Positions 1 to 8,221 of a DNA stretch of 64,000 bases are shown in pieces. Both the position numbers and the translations under genes were made by a program. Every line of letters begins with the position of its first letter. Within the stretch, counting starts at the first letter, position 1. The stretch is from Paracoccaceae bacterium (lineage in GTDB: Bacteria; Pseudomonadota; Alphaproteobacteria; Rhodobacterales; Rhodobacteraceae). The notes beneath the pieces are model-generated. The model ran no database searches. It saw nothing but the letters and a program-made list of their open reading frames with translations, and was not told the DNA's origin. Where the stretch lies: positions 62,001 to 126,000 of the forward strand of contig JABDLJ010000023.1 in assembly GCA_013003075.1 (NCBI GenBank). Reading direction: 5' to 3'.

Positions 1-1
1 G

Positions 2-250
2 CGGATGCGCGAGCAGGCCGGTGCGATCCGAAAGACGCTAAAAATGCTGCACCGCGACGTGGAAATCGTGGTCGAGCGTGTCGACAAGCTGAACACCCAT
101 TTCAAGCAGGCACGCGATGATCTCGATGGCATCGGCACCGCGGCGGAACGCGCCGGCAAACGGGCGGCAAGCCTTGACAGTTTCGATTTCGAAGAGCTGG
201 AAGACAGCAACAAGGGCCGCGTGGTGCCACTCAATCCCCCAAAAAGCTGA
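2..250 (+). CDS. rmuC: DNA recombination protein RmuC, C-terminal fragment
   Basis: The reading frame is open from the left edge of the window and stops with TGA at 248-250, so only the last 82 or so residues are seen. They are helical and charged, with the VERVDKLNTHF and RAASLDSFDFEEL stretches that I associate with the RmuC C-terminus after its PD-(D/E)XK-like nuclease core. RmuC limits inversions and is thought to act on DNA structures during recombination. The true start and the catalytic core are outside the window. The 3' end overlaps the convergent ArsR gene by about 20 bases. Confidence 0.75.
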   Translation, partial: RMREQAGAIRKTLKMLHRDVEIVVERVDKLNTHFKQARDDLDGIGTAAERAGKRAASLDSFDFEELEDSNKGRVVPLNPPKS

Positions 251-587
251 ACGTGCGGCGCGGCGGCACCTGCCCGCCCGCGCAGGCTGAAACGAGGCGA
301 CCATCGCCCCGGCAACAATCCTGCACCAAGTGTTTCAGCACCGCGCCGAGTGCATCCAATTCGGCCCGGTAAATGACACAGCGCGACTTGCGCTCAGAGC
401 TGACCAGCCCGGCCTGCGACAAGCTGGAAAGATGGAACGACGCGCGCGAAGATGCCGCCCCCACCGCCGCACCGATCTCACCGGCGCTTGCGCCCTTCGA
501 TCCCCGGCCCACAAGAAACCGCAGGATCTGCAGCCGCGTTTCCTGCGCCAGCGCGCCCAGCACCGCAGTCGCCTGACCATCATCCAT
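231..587 (-). CDS. ArsR-family transcriptional regulator
   Basis: A 118-residue winged-helix protein. The N-terminal half has the ArsR pattern: an ALAQETRLQILRFL helix at about 12-25, a recognition helix region SSRASFHLSSLSQAG at about 46-60, and a wing ending in RCVIYRAE. The classical metal-binding ELCVCDL motif is missing; the cysteines are C70, C91, C92 and C102, the last three in a tail that is not typical of metal sensors. The ligand therefore cannot be named. A 30-base inverted repeat begins at its ATG, so autorepression is likely. It lies 72 bases downstream of a LysR gene on the same strand; the gap holds the palindrome, so it probably has its own promoter. Confidence 0.85.
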   Translation of the reverse strand: MDDGQATAVLGALAQETRLQILRFLVGRGSKGASAGEIGAAVGAASSRASFHLSSLSQAGLVSSERKSRCVIYRAELDALGAVLKHLVQDCCRGDGRLVSACAGGQVPPRRTFSFLGD

Positions 588-616
588 ATTTCAATATCAC
601 TTGAGGTGTTGAGATA
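587..616. promoter_or_regulatory. Imperfect palindrome, probable ArsR operator
   Basis: Outer arms TATTTCAA and TTGAGATA (consensus TATYTCAA / TTGARATA) flank a 14-base centre with scattered further symmetry. It touches the ArsR start codon, which is the usual place for an autoregulatory site of this family. Binding is inferred from position and symmetry only. Confidence 0.5.
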
Positions 617-659
617 AAGCCTTTCTAGGCGCAAACCGTCACGAAGGCAAGCAATGGCA

Positions 660-1574
660 TCACGCCAGAACCGTCTCCACGCCGGTGCCCCGCGCCAGCC
701 CATCGGCCAGCACATCGAACACCAGCCGGATCCGCCGGCTTGTATGCAGCTCACGATGCGTGGTCAGCCAGACCGGAAAGGTGATCGGCTCCATCGTCGG
801 CAAGACTCGCTCCATTTCGGGGCATTGCGCGGCCACCAAATCGGACATCGCCGCGATCCCCAGCCCCTGCCGCGCCAAAGCCCAGGACACCAGCCCCAAG
901 GCGCAATTCGCGCGGAAATTATCATGGCTCAGGTGAATGCCCAGCGGCTCCAGATATGCGATCATCCGGTCTACGTCGCCAAAGCCGATGAAATCATGCG
1001 CCGACAGCCCGCCGAGGTCCTTGGGCCGCCCCCGCGTATCCAGATAGGCACCAGAGGCGTATAGGTTCGCCGTCTCTTCGCGCACCAGGCGGGCAAAGAG
1101 CTCTGGCTGCTCGGGTCGCACATGACGGATCGCGATATCGGCCTCGCGCCGCTGCAGATCGCGGATATCGTTGGCGGCCACGACCTCGATCTCCAGTGCC
1201 GGCGCCACCGCGCGCAGCTCTTTGAGGATCGGCGGCAGATGATAGGCCGACAGCACATCGCTTGCGGTGATCATCACCCGGCCCGATACGTCCTGCGCTT
1301 GACCCGAGGCGACCAGCGACACCCGGCTTGCCGCCTCGGCCATAACGCGCACATGCTCCAAAAGCTCGCGCCCAGACGGCGTCAGAGACAAGGATCGGCC
1401 GATGCGCTCGAAAAGCGCGATGCCAAGCTTTTGCTCCAGCCCCGCCACCTGACGGCCCAGCGTCGGCTGTGTCAGTCCCAGCGCCCGCGCAGCACCGGAA
1501 AAAGATCCCTCTTCCGCCGTCGCCAAAAACGCGCGAACCTGGTTCCAATCAAAAGAAATCGCATCCCAATTCAT
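660..1574 (-). CDS. LysR-family transcriptional regulator
   Basis: 304 residues, normal LysR length. The N-terminal HTH is clear (GSFSGAARALGLTQPTLGRQ at about 23-42), followed by a linker helix and a periplasmic-binding-protein-like effector domain with the [12 protein letters not shown] signature. It is divergent from a SAM-dependent methyltransferase 86 bases away, the usual layout for a LysR protein and its target. A second LysR gene at 56171-57067 is clearly similar (shared Q-P-T-x-[15 protein letters not shown]) and is also divergent from a single enzyme gene. The ligand is unknown. Confidence 0.9.
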   Translation of the reverse strand: MNWDAISFDWNQVRAFLATAEEGSFSGAARALGLTQPTLGRQVAGLEQKLGIALFERIGRSLSLTPSGRELLEHVRVMAEAASRVSLVASGQAQDVSGRVMITASDVLSAYHLPPILKELRAVAPALEIEVVAANDIRDLQRREADIAIRHVRPEQPELFARLVREETANLYASGAYLDTRGRPKDLGGLSAHDFIGFGDVDRMIAYLEPLGIHLSHDNFRANCALGLVSWALARQGLGIAAMSDLVAAQCPEMERVLPTMEPITFPVWLTTHRELHTSRRIRLVFDVLADGLARGTGVETVLA

Positions 1575-1660
1575 GCATTTCTGTATATCAGTTCGGCAAA
1601 TTTCAGCAATTTATAATCAAAAGGCGCATGGGTATGACGTTCGGGAAAGGAGACACAGAC

Positions 1661-2317
1661 ATGCAAAACGTAGCTAAATTCTGGGATGGTATTGCCGAAG
1701 GGTATGCCAAATCCCCCATCGCCGATATGGAAGCCTATACCTACACGCTAGAGCGCACCAAGTCGCATCTCGCGGCCACCGACCGGGTGCTCGAGCTGGG
1801 CAGCGGCACCGGATCGACCGCGCTTCTCTTGGCCCCGGGCGTCGCTCATATCACCGCCAGCGACATTTCGGGCGAGATGATCCGGATCGGCCAGGAAAAG
1901 GCCCGCGATCAGGGTGGCGACAACATCGATTTCGTGCGCGGCGACCTGATGGGCGATCCACTGGGCGAAGGCCCCTATGACGCGATCCTCGCCTTCAACG
2001 TCCTGCACCTGATCGAGGATCAGCCCGAGGCGCTGGAGCGGATCCGCTCGCTTCTCAAACCCGGCGGCCTGTTCATTTCCAAGACAATCTGCCGACCCGA
2101 TCGCGGCAGCGGCTTTGGTCGCCAGAACCTGAAGTTCTGGTTGATGATGCGCCTCGCGCTGCCGCTGATGCAGCTCTTCGGCAAGGCGCCTTATGTCCGG
2201 GTCGGCAGGATCGCCGAACTTGATCACCTGGTGACCGGGTCGGGCTTCAAGATCATCGAAACAGGCAACCACCCGGCCTCGCCGCCCAGCCGCTACATCG
2301 TCGCGCGCAAGCGGTGA
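1661..2317 (+). CDS. Class I SAM-dependent methyltransferase
   Basis: 218 residues from the ATG at 1661, chosen because AAAGGA lies about ten bases upstream; the frame is open further upstream, but that part overlaps the LysR gene. Motif I VLELGSGTG is at 43-51, an acidic residue closes strand 2 (D68), and a motif near LAFNVLHLIEDQ matches motif II and the following helix of UbiE/Methyltransf_11-type enzymes. A hydrophobic stretch around 160-180 (MMRLALPLMQLF) may contact a lipid-like substrate. The substrate cannot be told from sequence. Control by the divergent LysR protein is probable. Confidence 0.85.
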   Translation: MQNVAKFWDGIAEGYAKSPIADMEAYTYTLERTKSHLAATDRVLELGSGTGSTALLLAPGVAHITASDISGEMIRIGQEKARDQGGDNIDFVRGDLMGDPLGEGPYDAILAFNVLHLIEDQPEALERIRSLLKPGGLFISKTICRPDRGSGFGRQNLKFWLMMRLALPLMQLFGKAPYVRVGRIAELDHLVTGSGFKIIETGNHPASPPSRYIVARKR

Positions 2318-2325
2318 TCAGGCGG

Positions 2326-2438
2326 TTGTACGAAACTGAAACCGGGGTCCGGGCGCCGCGTACAAAATGCGGGCCCGGTCTTCGAACGCGCGTACAATCC
2401 TGCAAACGCTGCGCCCCGATCCAGTACCGCGCGTACAG
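2326..2438. repeat. Cluster of CGTACAA-type short repeats
   Basis: The 142-base gap between the convergent methyltransferase and rluA genes holds GCGTACAA at 2358 and 2390, GCGTACAG at 2431, and an inverted copy TTGTACG at 2326. Spacings are 32 and 41 bases. No hairpin with a T-run is obvious. Their role is unknown. Confidence 0.4.
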
Positions 2439-2459
2439 AATGGCGCCGCGCGGCGCGGC

Positions 2460-3104
2460 TTAGAACGGCGCCTTGACGGTGAAATTCATGCCCTTGCCAC
2501 CATCGGGATGCCGCAGCCGCAGGCTTTCCGCGTGCAGCATCATGCGCGGAAATTCCAAAGCTTTTCCAGTGGCATAGAGAGGATCTCCCAGGATCGGATG
2601 ACCCAGCTCCAGCATATGGACCCGAAGCTGGTGCGAGCGCCCGGTCTTTGGGTAAAGCCTTATTCTGGTTGAGTTTTTCTCTACCCGCTGCACACGCCAG
2701 TCGGTGATCGCCTCGCGCCCGCTCTCATGGTCCACATGCTGGCGCGGCCGGTTCGGCCAATCGACGCCAATGGGCAGGCTTATGGTCCCCGTCTTCTCGG
2801 GGACCTGCCCATAAACTATTGCGATATAGGTCTTTTTCGTGTGCCGCTTTTCGAATTGCAGTCCCAGGTGCCGCTGCGCATGCGGCGTCATCGCAAAGAC
2901 CATCACGCCCGAGGTATCGCGGTCCAGCCGATGCACCAAAAGCGCTTCGGGAAACGCAGCCTGAACCCGTAACAGCAAGCAATCGCTGAGGTTTTCGCCC
3001 TTCCCCGGCACCGACAACAGCCCTTCGGGCTTGTTCACGATTAAAAGCTCGTGGTCAAGGTGCACCACGTCAAGCGGCAGATCGGGCGGGTCATACATAT
3101 GCAT
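2460..3104 (-). CDS. rluA: RluA-family pseudouridine synthase
   Basis: 214 residues, close to the length of E. coli RluA (about 219), with no S4 domain in front. The catalytic motif HRLDRDTSG is at 58-66 with the nucleophile D61; KTGRSHQLRVHM and HPILGDPLY are the family's later motifs. It isomerises uridine to pseudouridine in 23S rRNA and/or tRNA. The length and lack of an S4 domain favour RluA over RluC/D, but the exact target is inferred. Its ATG overlaps the stop of the upstream GFA-family gene (TGATG at 3102-3106), so translation was probably coupled. Confidence 0.85.
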   Translation of the reverse strand: MHMYDPPDLPLDVVHLDHELLIVNKPEGLLSVPGKGENLSDCLLLRVQAAFPEALLVHRLDRDTSGVMVFAMTPHAQRHLGLQFEKRHTKKTYIAIVYGQVPEKTGTISLPIGVDWPNRPRQHVDHESGREAITDWRVQRVEKNSTRIRLYPKTGRSHQLRVHMLELGHPILGDPLYATGKALEFPRMMLHAESLRLRHPDGGKGMNFTVKAPF

Positions 3105-3477
3105 CAGAGCTTTTGCGGAATATCGTCGGCGATTTCGTAATAGTCACCTTTTCTGGATACAAATATATGTTTTCCAATGGAAATTCCAGTCGGCGACTCA
3201 AGCGATCCAAGGCTGAATGACATCGTATCCTCGTCATGCGCCTTCCAGAAAAGAAACGCGCCGCATGTCGGGCAAAAAATCCGCGCTTCGCGGTTGGCAA
3301 CGCTTCGAACCACCTGACTTCTCCCAGGATTTCAAGATCTTGCTCCGGCGCAACCGTCGAAGCCCAGACATGACCCGATTGCTTCCGGCATTGCGCGCAA
3401 TGGCAGATTGCGCCGCTCTTACGGGCGCCTTTCGCGGTGAATGTAACCGCCCCGCACAGACATGAACCTTTTTGCAT
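3104..3477 (-). pseudogene. GFA/CENP-V-family zinc protein, broken by a frameshift
   Basis: The N-terminal half, read from the ATG at 3477, starts MQKGSCLCG and carries CHCAQCRKQSG, the zinc-binding cysteines of the glutathione-dependent formaldehyde-activating enzyme (GFA) fold. The C-terminal half with FCPTCGAFLFW is in another frame. They join near 3306-3311, where the family would read WF-RS: one C is missing from an expected TTCCGAAGC. Restoring one base gives a full GFA protein of about 125 residues ending at 3104. Either a recent mutation or a sequencing error explains this. It sits between rluA and the fRMsr gene on the same strand. Confidence 0.8.
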
Positions 3478-3517
3478 CAGTGGGTCTTTCCAATTGAAAA
3501 AATCAAAAATGTCTTCT

Positions 3518-4009
3518 TCAAGGTAGCCCAGCCGCGGCTGCGCCGCCATTCGCCACTTCCGCGCGCCGCGCAAAGACCGAGTGCAGGATGGCGGCCAAAT
3601 ACCTGGCATCTTCCTCGGTAAAGGCCGCCGGCTGATCGCTGTCGATATCAAGCACCGCAATCACCGCGCCAGAGCAATTGCGTACCGGCAGAACAAGCTC
3701 TGACCGGGTGGAGGACGCGCAGGCGATATGGCCTTCGAAGGCCTCGACATCGGGCACAAGCTGGGTCTCGCCCGTGCGCGCAGCTGCCCCGCAAACCCCT
3801 TTGCCGAAGGGAATAATCAGGCATCCATGACCGCCCTGGTAGGGTCCGATCTTCATAAGCCCCGGTTCTGTCACGCGGTAGAAGCCGGTCCAGTCGAAAC
3901 GGTCGTCCGAGTGATGCACCTCGCACGCAACGGTCGCCATCAGGGCAATGGTGTCGCTTTCGCCCTCGGTCAGCGCCGCGATGCGGGCGGCAAGTCCGGC
4001 ATAGTCCAT
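3518..4009 (-). CDS. msrC: Free methionine-(R)-sulfoxide reductase (GAF domain)
   Basis: 163 residues making a single GAF domain. Three cysteines, C63, C73 and C97, have spacings of 10 and 24 residues, matching the three redox cysteines of E. coli fRMsr (C84, C94, C118). They sit in GCLIIPFGKGVCG and GHIACASSTRSE, typical of this enzyme. It reduces free methionine-R-sulfoxide with thioredoxin as electron donor in the cytoplasm. The start at 4009 is chosen because the ATG overlaps the thiolase TGA (TGATG), indicating coupled translation. Confidence 0.88.
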   Translation of the reverse strand: MDYAGLAARIAALTEGESDTIALMATVACEVHHSDDRFDWTGFYRVTEPGLMKIGPYQGGHGCLIIPFGKGVCGAAARTGETQLVPDVEAFEGHIACASSTRSELVLPVRNCSGAVIAVLDIDSDQPAAFTEEDARYLAAILHSVFARRAEVANGGAAAAGLP

Positions 4010-5184
4010 CACGAGCGCTCTATCGCGACCGCGGTGCCCTCGCCGCCACCGATGCAGATCGCGGCGACACCGCGGCTCAATCCCGCGTGCTCCAGAGCAT
4101 TGAGAAGAGTAACGATGATCCGGGCGCCAGAAGCCCCGATCGGGTGTCCGAGGGCACATGCCCCGCCGTGAATGTTCAGCTTCTCGCGCGGCACGCCCAT
4201 CTCGGCCATGAACGCCATCGGAACCACGGCGAACGCTTCGTTGACCTCCCAGAGATCGACGTCATCGACGCTCCAGCCCACCTTCTTCAGAACGGCTTGC
4301 GCGGCCGGAATGGGCGCGGTCGTGAACCAGCCCGGCTCTTGCGCGAAGTTCGCCGCCCCAAGGATCCGCGCCCGAGCCTTCAACCCGTGCGTCTCGGCGG
4401 CCTCCGATGAGGCAAGAACAAGGGCCGCGGCGCCGTCGGAAATAGAAGAGGAATTGGCCGCCGTCACCGTGCCATCCTTGACAAAAGCGGGCTTCAGCTT
4501 GGGGATCTTCTGCGGCCTTGCGCGGCTTGGCTGCTCGTCTTCCAACACCTCGGTGTCTTCGCCGCGATCCGTCACCGTGACTGGGGTGATCTCATCGTCG
4601 AACGCACCCGAAGATTGCGCCGCCAGTGCGCGCTGCAGCGACTCGATCGCGTAGATATCCTGCGCCTCGCGGGTGAACTTGAACCGGACGGCGCAGTCTT
4701 CGGCGAAACTGCCCATCAGGCGGCCGCTGTCATAGGCATCTTCCAGCCCGTCGACGAACATGTGATCGATGACTTTGCCGTGCCCAAGCCGGGCGCCAGA
4801 GCGCATATTCGGCAAGAGATAGGGCGCGTTCGTCATGCTTTCCATGCCGCCCGCCACAACGAGCGGAGCGCCCAGCGCGATGCGGTCGCAGCCCATCATC
4901 ACCGCCTTCATACCAGAGCCGCACATCTTGTTCACGGTGGTGGCCGGAACCGACCTTGGCACCCCGGCCAGGAACCCCGCCTGGCGCGCAGGGGCCTGGC
5001 CCTGGCCGGCAGGCAGAACGCAACCCATGATCACTTCCTCGACCATTGTGGGATCGATCCCGGTCTGCGCCAAAGCCGCCCGGATCGCCGCACCGCCCAG
5101 CATCGCCGCCGACTGCGCAGCGAGGGCGCCCTGAAAGCTTCCCATGGCGGTGCGGGAGGCGCCGACGATCACGGTCTGGGGCAT
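4009..5184 (-). CDS. Acetyl-CoA acetyltransferase (thiolase)
   Basis: 391 residues, the full thiolase length. The acyl-accepting cysteine is C88 in NKMCGSGMKAV; the catalytic His347 lies in GGACALGHPIGASG and the second cysteine C377 in CIGGGEGTA. This is the biosynthetic/degradative thiolase II type that interconverts two acetyl-CoA and acetoacetyl-CoA. No phaB or beta-oxidation gene is adjacent, so the pathway (PHB, ketone or butyrate metabolism) cannot be fixed from context. It precedes and is translationally coupled to the fRMsr gene. Confidence 0.92.
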   Translation of the reverse strand: MPQTVIVGASRTAMGSFQGALAAQSAAMLGGAAIRAALAQTGIDPTMVEEVIMGCVLPAGQGQAPARQAGFLAGVPRSVPATTVNKMCGSGMKAVMMGCDRIALGAPLVVAGGMESMTNAPYLLPNMRSGARLGHGKVIDHMFVDGLEDAYDSGRLMGSFAEDCAVRFKFTREAQDIYAIESLQRALAAQSSGAFDDEITPVTVTDRGEDTEVLEDEQPSRARPQKIPKLKPAFVKDGTVTAANSSSISDGAAALVLASSEAAETHGLKARARILGAANFAQEPGWFTTAPIPAAQAVLKKVGWSVDDVDLWEVNEAFAVVPMAFMAEMGVPREKLNIHGGACALGHPIGASGARIIVTLLNALEHAGLSRGVAAICIGGGEGTAVAIERS

Positions 5185-5283
5185 ATCTGTTTCCTAAAAT
5201 TGTTGGCTCCGGATGTTTCCTGCTTACCGAATGGTAATACCCGGCGTCTAGCGTTCGCGAAGCCGTGCTGCGTGGAGACGGGA

Positions 5284-5628
5284 ATGAATCTAGAAGCCTA
5301 CAGGGTCGAAGGCACCCTGGTCGTTACTGTCCGGGACAGCCGAATTGACGCAGCCTCTGCCGTGAACTTCAAGGACGCCCTGCGCGACCTCATTGGCGAT
5401 AACGCCGCGCCCGTCACACTGGATCTCAGCCACGTGGACTTCGTGGACAGCAGCGGTCTTGGCGCGCTGGTCGCAATCATGAAAGTGGTCGAGCCCGGCC
5501 ACCGGTTCGAGGTGTCGGGCCTGCAACCCAACGTGGAAAAGGTGTTCCGTCTGACGCGCATGGACAGCATCATGAATATCGTCGGCAATCCCCAGAGTTC
5601 AGGCCAAGACGCCTCGGCCTCTATGTGA
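5284..5628 (+). CDS. STAS-domain anti-sigma factor antagonist (RsbV/SpoIIAA-like)
   Basis: 114 residues forming one STAS domain. The motif HVDFVDSSGLGALV places the phosphorylatable serine in DSSG at 55-58, as in SpoIIAA and RsbV. The ATG at 5284 gives a standard-length domain. It is followed after 12 bases by a HATPase anti-sigma kinase, so the two form a partner-switching pair that would control a sigma factor or another output. No sigma factor or PP2C phosphatase is in the window, so the target is unknown. Confidence 0.9.
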   Translation: MNLEAYRVEGTLVVTVRDSRIDAASAVNFKDALRDLIGDNAAPVTLDLSHVDFVDSSGLGALVAIMKVVEPGHRFEVSGLQPNVEKVFRLTRMDSIMNIVGNPQSSGQDASASM

Positions 5629-5640
5629 GGCACACACCAT

Positions 5641-6147
5641 ATGAGCCACGATGGCACGCTGCAGTCGAAGGTGGGACTGAAGACGCCGGTTCCCGTACTG
5701 GCGCGCGACTTCGACGCGGACTTTCAGGCGATCCGCGACGTGCTGACCGATCTCAGGACCTGTCTTGCCGGCAAGAACGCCTCGAGCGAGGATATCGGTT
5801 CGCTCGAGCTTTTGCTGTCGGAGGTTCTGACCAACGTGGTCAAGCACGCCTATGCCGATGGCCCGCGCGGGCAAATCCGGCTTGCTCTGACCTGCGACGG
5901 CAATAGCGTTTATGTCGATGTCAGAGATTTCGGGAGTGCCCTGCCGGGTGGAGCCCTGCCTGTTGGCAGACCGGCCGATACCCAGATCCATATCCAGGAG
6001 CAGCCGGAAAGCGGCTTTGGCTGGATCCTGATCCGGGCTCTGGCGGAAGACATTTCGTACGCGCGCGAGGGATCTTCAAATCGGCTGCGGTTTCGCGTGG
6101 CCGTCAGGCTTGAAGGCGACGGGCCAGGCGCGGCGGAAACGGTATAG
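5641..6147 (+). CDS. RsbW-type anti-sigma serine kinase (HATPase_c_2)
   Basis: 168 residues. The Bergerat ATP-binding fold is seen from the N-box LLLSEVLTNVVKHAY (E61, N65), the G1 region VDVRDFGSALPGG (D96) and a G2-like GFGWILIRAL. There is no histidine-kinase dimerisation domain. Such proteins phosphorylate their STAS partner on serine and release or bind a sigma factor. The preceding gene encodes the expected partner. The following gamma-glutamyltransferase gene starts 79 bases later with its own Shine-Dalgarno and is probably separate in function. Confidence 0.88.
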   Translation: MSHDGTLQSKVGLKTPVPVLARDFDADFQAIRDVLTDLRTCLAGKNASSEDIGSLELLLSEVLTNVVKHAYADGPRGQIRLALTCDGNSVYVDVRDFGSALPGGALPVGRPADTQIHIQEQPESGFGWILIRALAEDISYAREGSSNRLRFRVAVRLEGDGPGAAETV

Positions 6148-6226
6148 CCCCCGATATCGGCGGTTGGATACCCAGGCACGCCGCACTAGTCTGCGACAAA
6201 GGCAGTTACACTCCCAGGGGCAGACA

Positions 6227-7807
6227 ATGCGCGATTTCCACTTTCCGGGCCGCTCGGCCACTTTCGCTGTCAATGGGATGTGCGCCACGTCGCACCCTCT
6301 GGCTGCAGCCGCCGCGATCGATATTCTGAAGGCTGGCGGAAACGCGGTGGATGCCGCAATCGCGGGCGCGGTCCTTCTGGGCATTTGCGAGCCACAAATG
6401 ACCGGAATTGGCGGCGATTGTTTCGTGCTGATGACGCCGCCCGGCGAAGATCGGGTTATTGCGCTCAACGGATCGGGTCGCGCACCCGCTGGTCTCAGCG
6501 CTGAAGCCCTGCGCGCCGAAGGCCACTCGATCGTTCCAAAACAGGGCATTGCATCGGTTACGATACCGGGCGCCATTGATGCGTTCTGCCGCCTTTCCGC
6601 CGACTGGGGCCGCAGCGGACTGGCGGCCAGCCTTGCGCCTGCCATCCACTATGCCGAGGCCGGTGTTCCGGTCGCCCCGCGCGTTGCCGCCGACTGGGCC
6701 CAGGATGCGGCCTGCCTGCGCGGCGCGGCCCAGGACCGCTACCTGATCGGATCGCAGGTGCCGGGTGTGGGCGCGGTTTTCCGTGCGCCCGGCCAGGCAG
6801 AGGTGCTGCGCCGCATCGCAGAGTACGGACGCACGGCGTTCTATGAGGGCGAAGTGGCCGAGGATATGGTCGCCTCGCTGAACGCGCTCGGGGGCACGCA
6901 CACGCTGGACGATTTCGCGGCCACCGCCAGCGCATATACCGACCCGGTCAGCGGCGCCTACAAGGGGATCGAACTGGTAGAGCATCCGCCCAACGGCCAG
7001 GGCGCAACGGCCATCCTGCTGGCGAATATTCTGAGCCATTTCGACTTGCCGGATATGGAGCCCTTCGGCGTGGAGAGGCTGCATATCGAGGCCGAGGCGA
7101 CAAAGCTCGCGTATGACGCCCGCAACAGGTTCATCGCAGATCCCGACTATACCACCCGGATCGCGCATATGCTGGCGCCCGAAACAGCCGCGGCCCTGGC
7201 CGGTCTGATCGACCCTGCGCGCGCCATGGCAGAGCCTGCCAAGCTGACCGAAGAGGTGCACAAGGACACGATCCTTCTGACGGTGGTTGATGCCGATGGG
7301 ATGAAAGTTTCCTTGATTTACTCTATATTTAGCGGTTTTGGCGCGGGTCTTGCCTCGACGAAATTCGGGATCCTCTTTCAGAACCGTGGCGCGGGTTTCA
7401 ATCTGACGCCCGGCCATCCCAATGAGGCCGGTCCGGGCAAGCGTCCGATGCACACGATCATCCCGGCGATGTTGCGCGAAGCCGGCCGCGTGACGATGAC
7501 CTTCGGCGTGATGGGCGGACCCTACCAGGCGACTGGCCACGCTCGTTTTCTGAGCAACCTCATGGACTACGGCATGGATCTGCAAGGCGCCATCGACGCG
7601 CCGCGATCCTTTCCCTGGGAGGGCGCGCTGCGGATGGAGCGCAACAACAGCGACGCCGTCCGCGCCAAGCTGGCCGAGATGGGACATAACGTCATCACGC
7701 CCGACACCGCGATCGGCGGCGCGCAGGCGATCCGCATCGACCATGCAAAAGGCGTCCTTGAGGGCGCATCAGATCCTCGCAAGGATGGCTGCGCGCTTGG
7801 CTACTGA
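6227..7807 (+). CDS. ggt: Gamma-glutamyltransferase family protein
   Basis: 526 residues from the ATG at 6227, supported by CAGGGG seven bases upstream; the frame is open earlier but overlaps the kinase gene. GGNAVDAAIAG and MTGIGGDCF near the N-terminus and the region HKDTILLTVVDADG mark this Ntn-hydrolase family. T348 in KDT is the likely self-processing nucleophile that would divide the chain into large and small subunits. No clear signal peptide is visible, unlike E. coli Ggt, so it may be cytoplasmic as in several alphaproteobacterial paralogues. The substrate could be glutathione or another gamma-glutamyl or acyl compound. Confidence 0.88.
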   Translation: MRDFHFPGRSATFAVNGMCATSHPLAAAAAIDILKAGGNAVDAAIAGAVLLGICEPQMTGIGGDCFVLMTPPGEDRVIALNGSGRAPAGLSAEALRAEGHSIVPKQGIASVTIPGAIDAFCRLSADWGRSGLAASLAPAIHYAEAGVPVAPRVAADWAQDAACLRGAAQDRYLIGSQVPGVGAVFRAPGQAEVLRRIAEYGRTAFYEGEVAEDMVASLNALGGTHTLDDFAATASAYTDPVSGAYKGIELVEHPPNGQGATAILLANILSHFDLPDMEPFGVERLHIEAEATKLAYDARNRFIADPDYTTRIAHMLAPETAAALAGLIDPARAMAEPAKLTEEVHKDTILLTVVDADGMKVSLIYSIFSGFGAGLASTKFGILFQNRGAGFNLTPGHPNEAGPGKRPMHTIIPAMLREAGRVTMTFGVMGGPYQATGHARFLSNLMDYGMDLQGAIDAPRSFPWEGALRMERNNSDAVRAKLAEMGHNVITPDTAIGGAQAIRIDHAKGVLEGASDPRKDGCALGY

Positions 7808-7812
7808 TGGCG

Positions 7813-8139
7813 TTAGTTCAACTGGAAGTGCAGCGGGTAAAGCCCGTCGGTGAAATCGCCGAAAAGATCGGGCAGATCGGGATGGCTGACCGGCTCTCCG
7901 GAATAGTCGGCCACGAGATTTTGCTCGGACACGTAGGCCACGTAGTAGCTTTGGTCGTTCTCGGCGAGCAGATGGTAGAATGGCTGCTCTTTCTTGGGAC
8001 GGCTGTCCTCGGGAATGGCATCGTACCATTCGTCGGTGTTTGAGAAGATCGCATCCACGTCAAAGACCACCCCGCGGAAGGGATGTTTCCGATGGCGGAC
8101 CACCTGGCCCAAGTGATACTTTGCCCGCGTTTTCAACAT
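7813..8139 (-). CDS. hspQ: Heat shock protein HspQ (YccV-like, hemimethylated-DNA-binding domain)
   Basis: 108 residues from the ATG at 8139, chosen because a strong AGGGGGA element lies eight or so bases upstream; an ATG six codons earlier would sit on that element. The sequence has the YccV/HspQ pattern: GQVVRHRKHPFRGVVFDVD, NTDEWYDAIPEDSRP, QPFYHLL and YVSEQNLVAD. In enterobacteria HspQ is a Lon activator and was earlier seen to bind hemimethylated oriC. It ends convergently 5 bases from the ggt stop. Confidence 0.93.
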   Translation of the reverse strand: MLKTRAKYHLGQVVRHRKHPFRGVVFDVDAIFSNTDEWYDAIPEDSRPKKEQPFYHLLAENDQSYYVAYVSEQNLVADYSGEPVSHPDLPDLFGDFTDGLYPLHFQLN

Positions 8140-8221
8140 AGTCCGTCCCCCTGACATTTGTTAGTAAAGTCTGAGACTGCGGCTGTCCATAAAACCGGGC
8201 GAAATTTGAAGGAAACAGTTT

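Noticed and set aside
6206-7744. 512-codon frame antisense to ggt
   Set aside because: Shadow of ggt; low-complexity His/Arg/Gly-rich composition.
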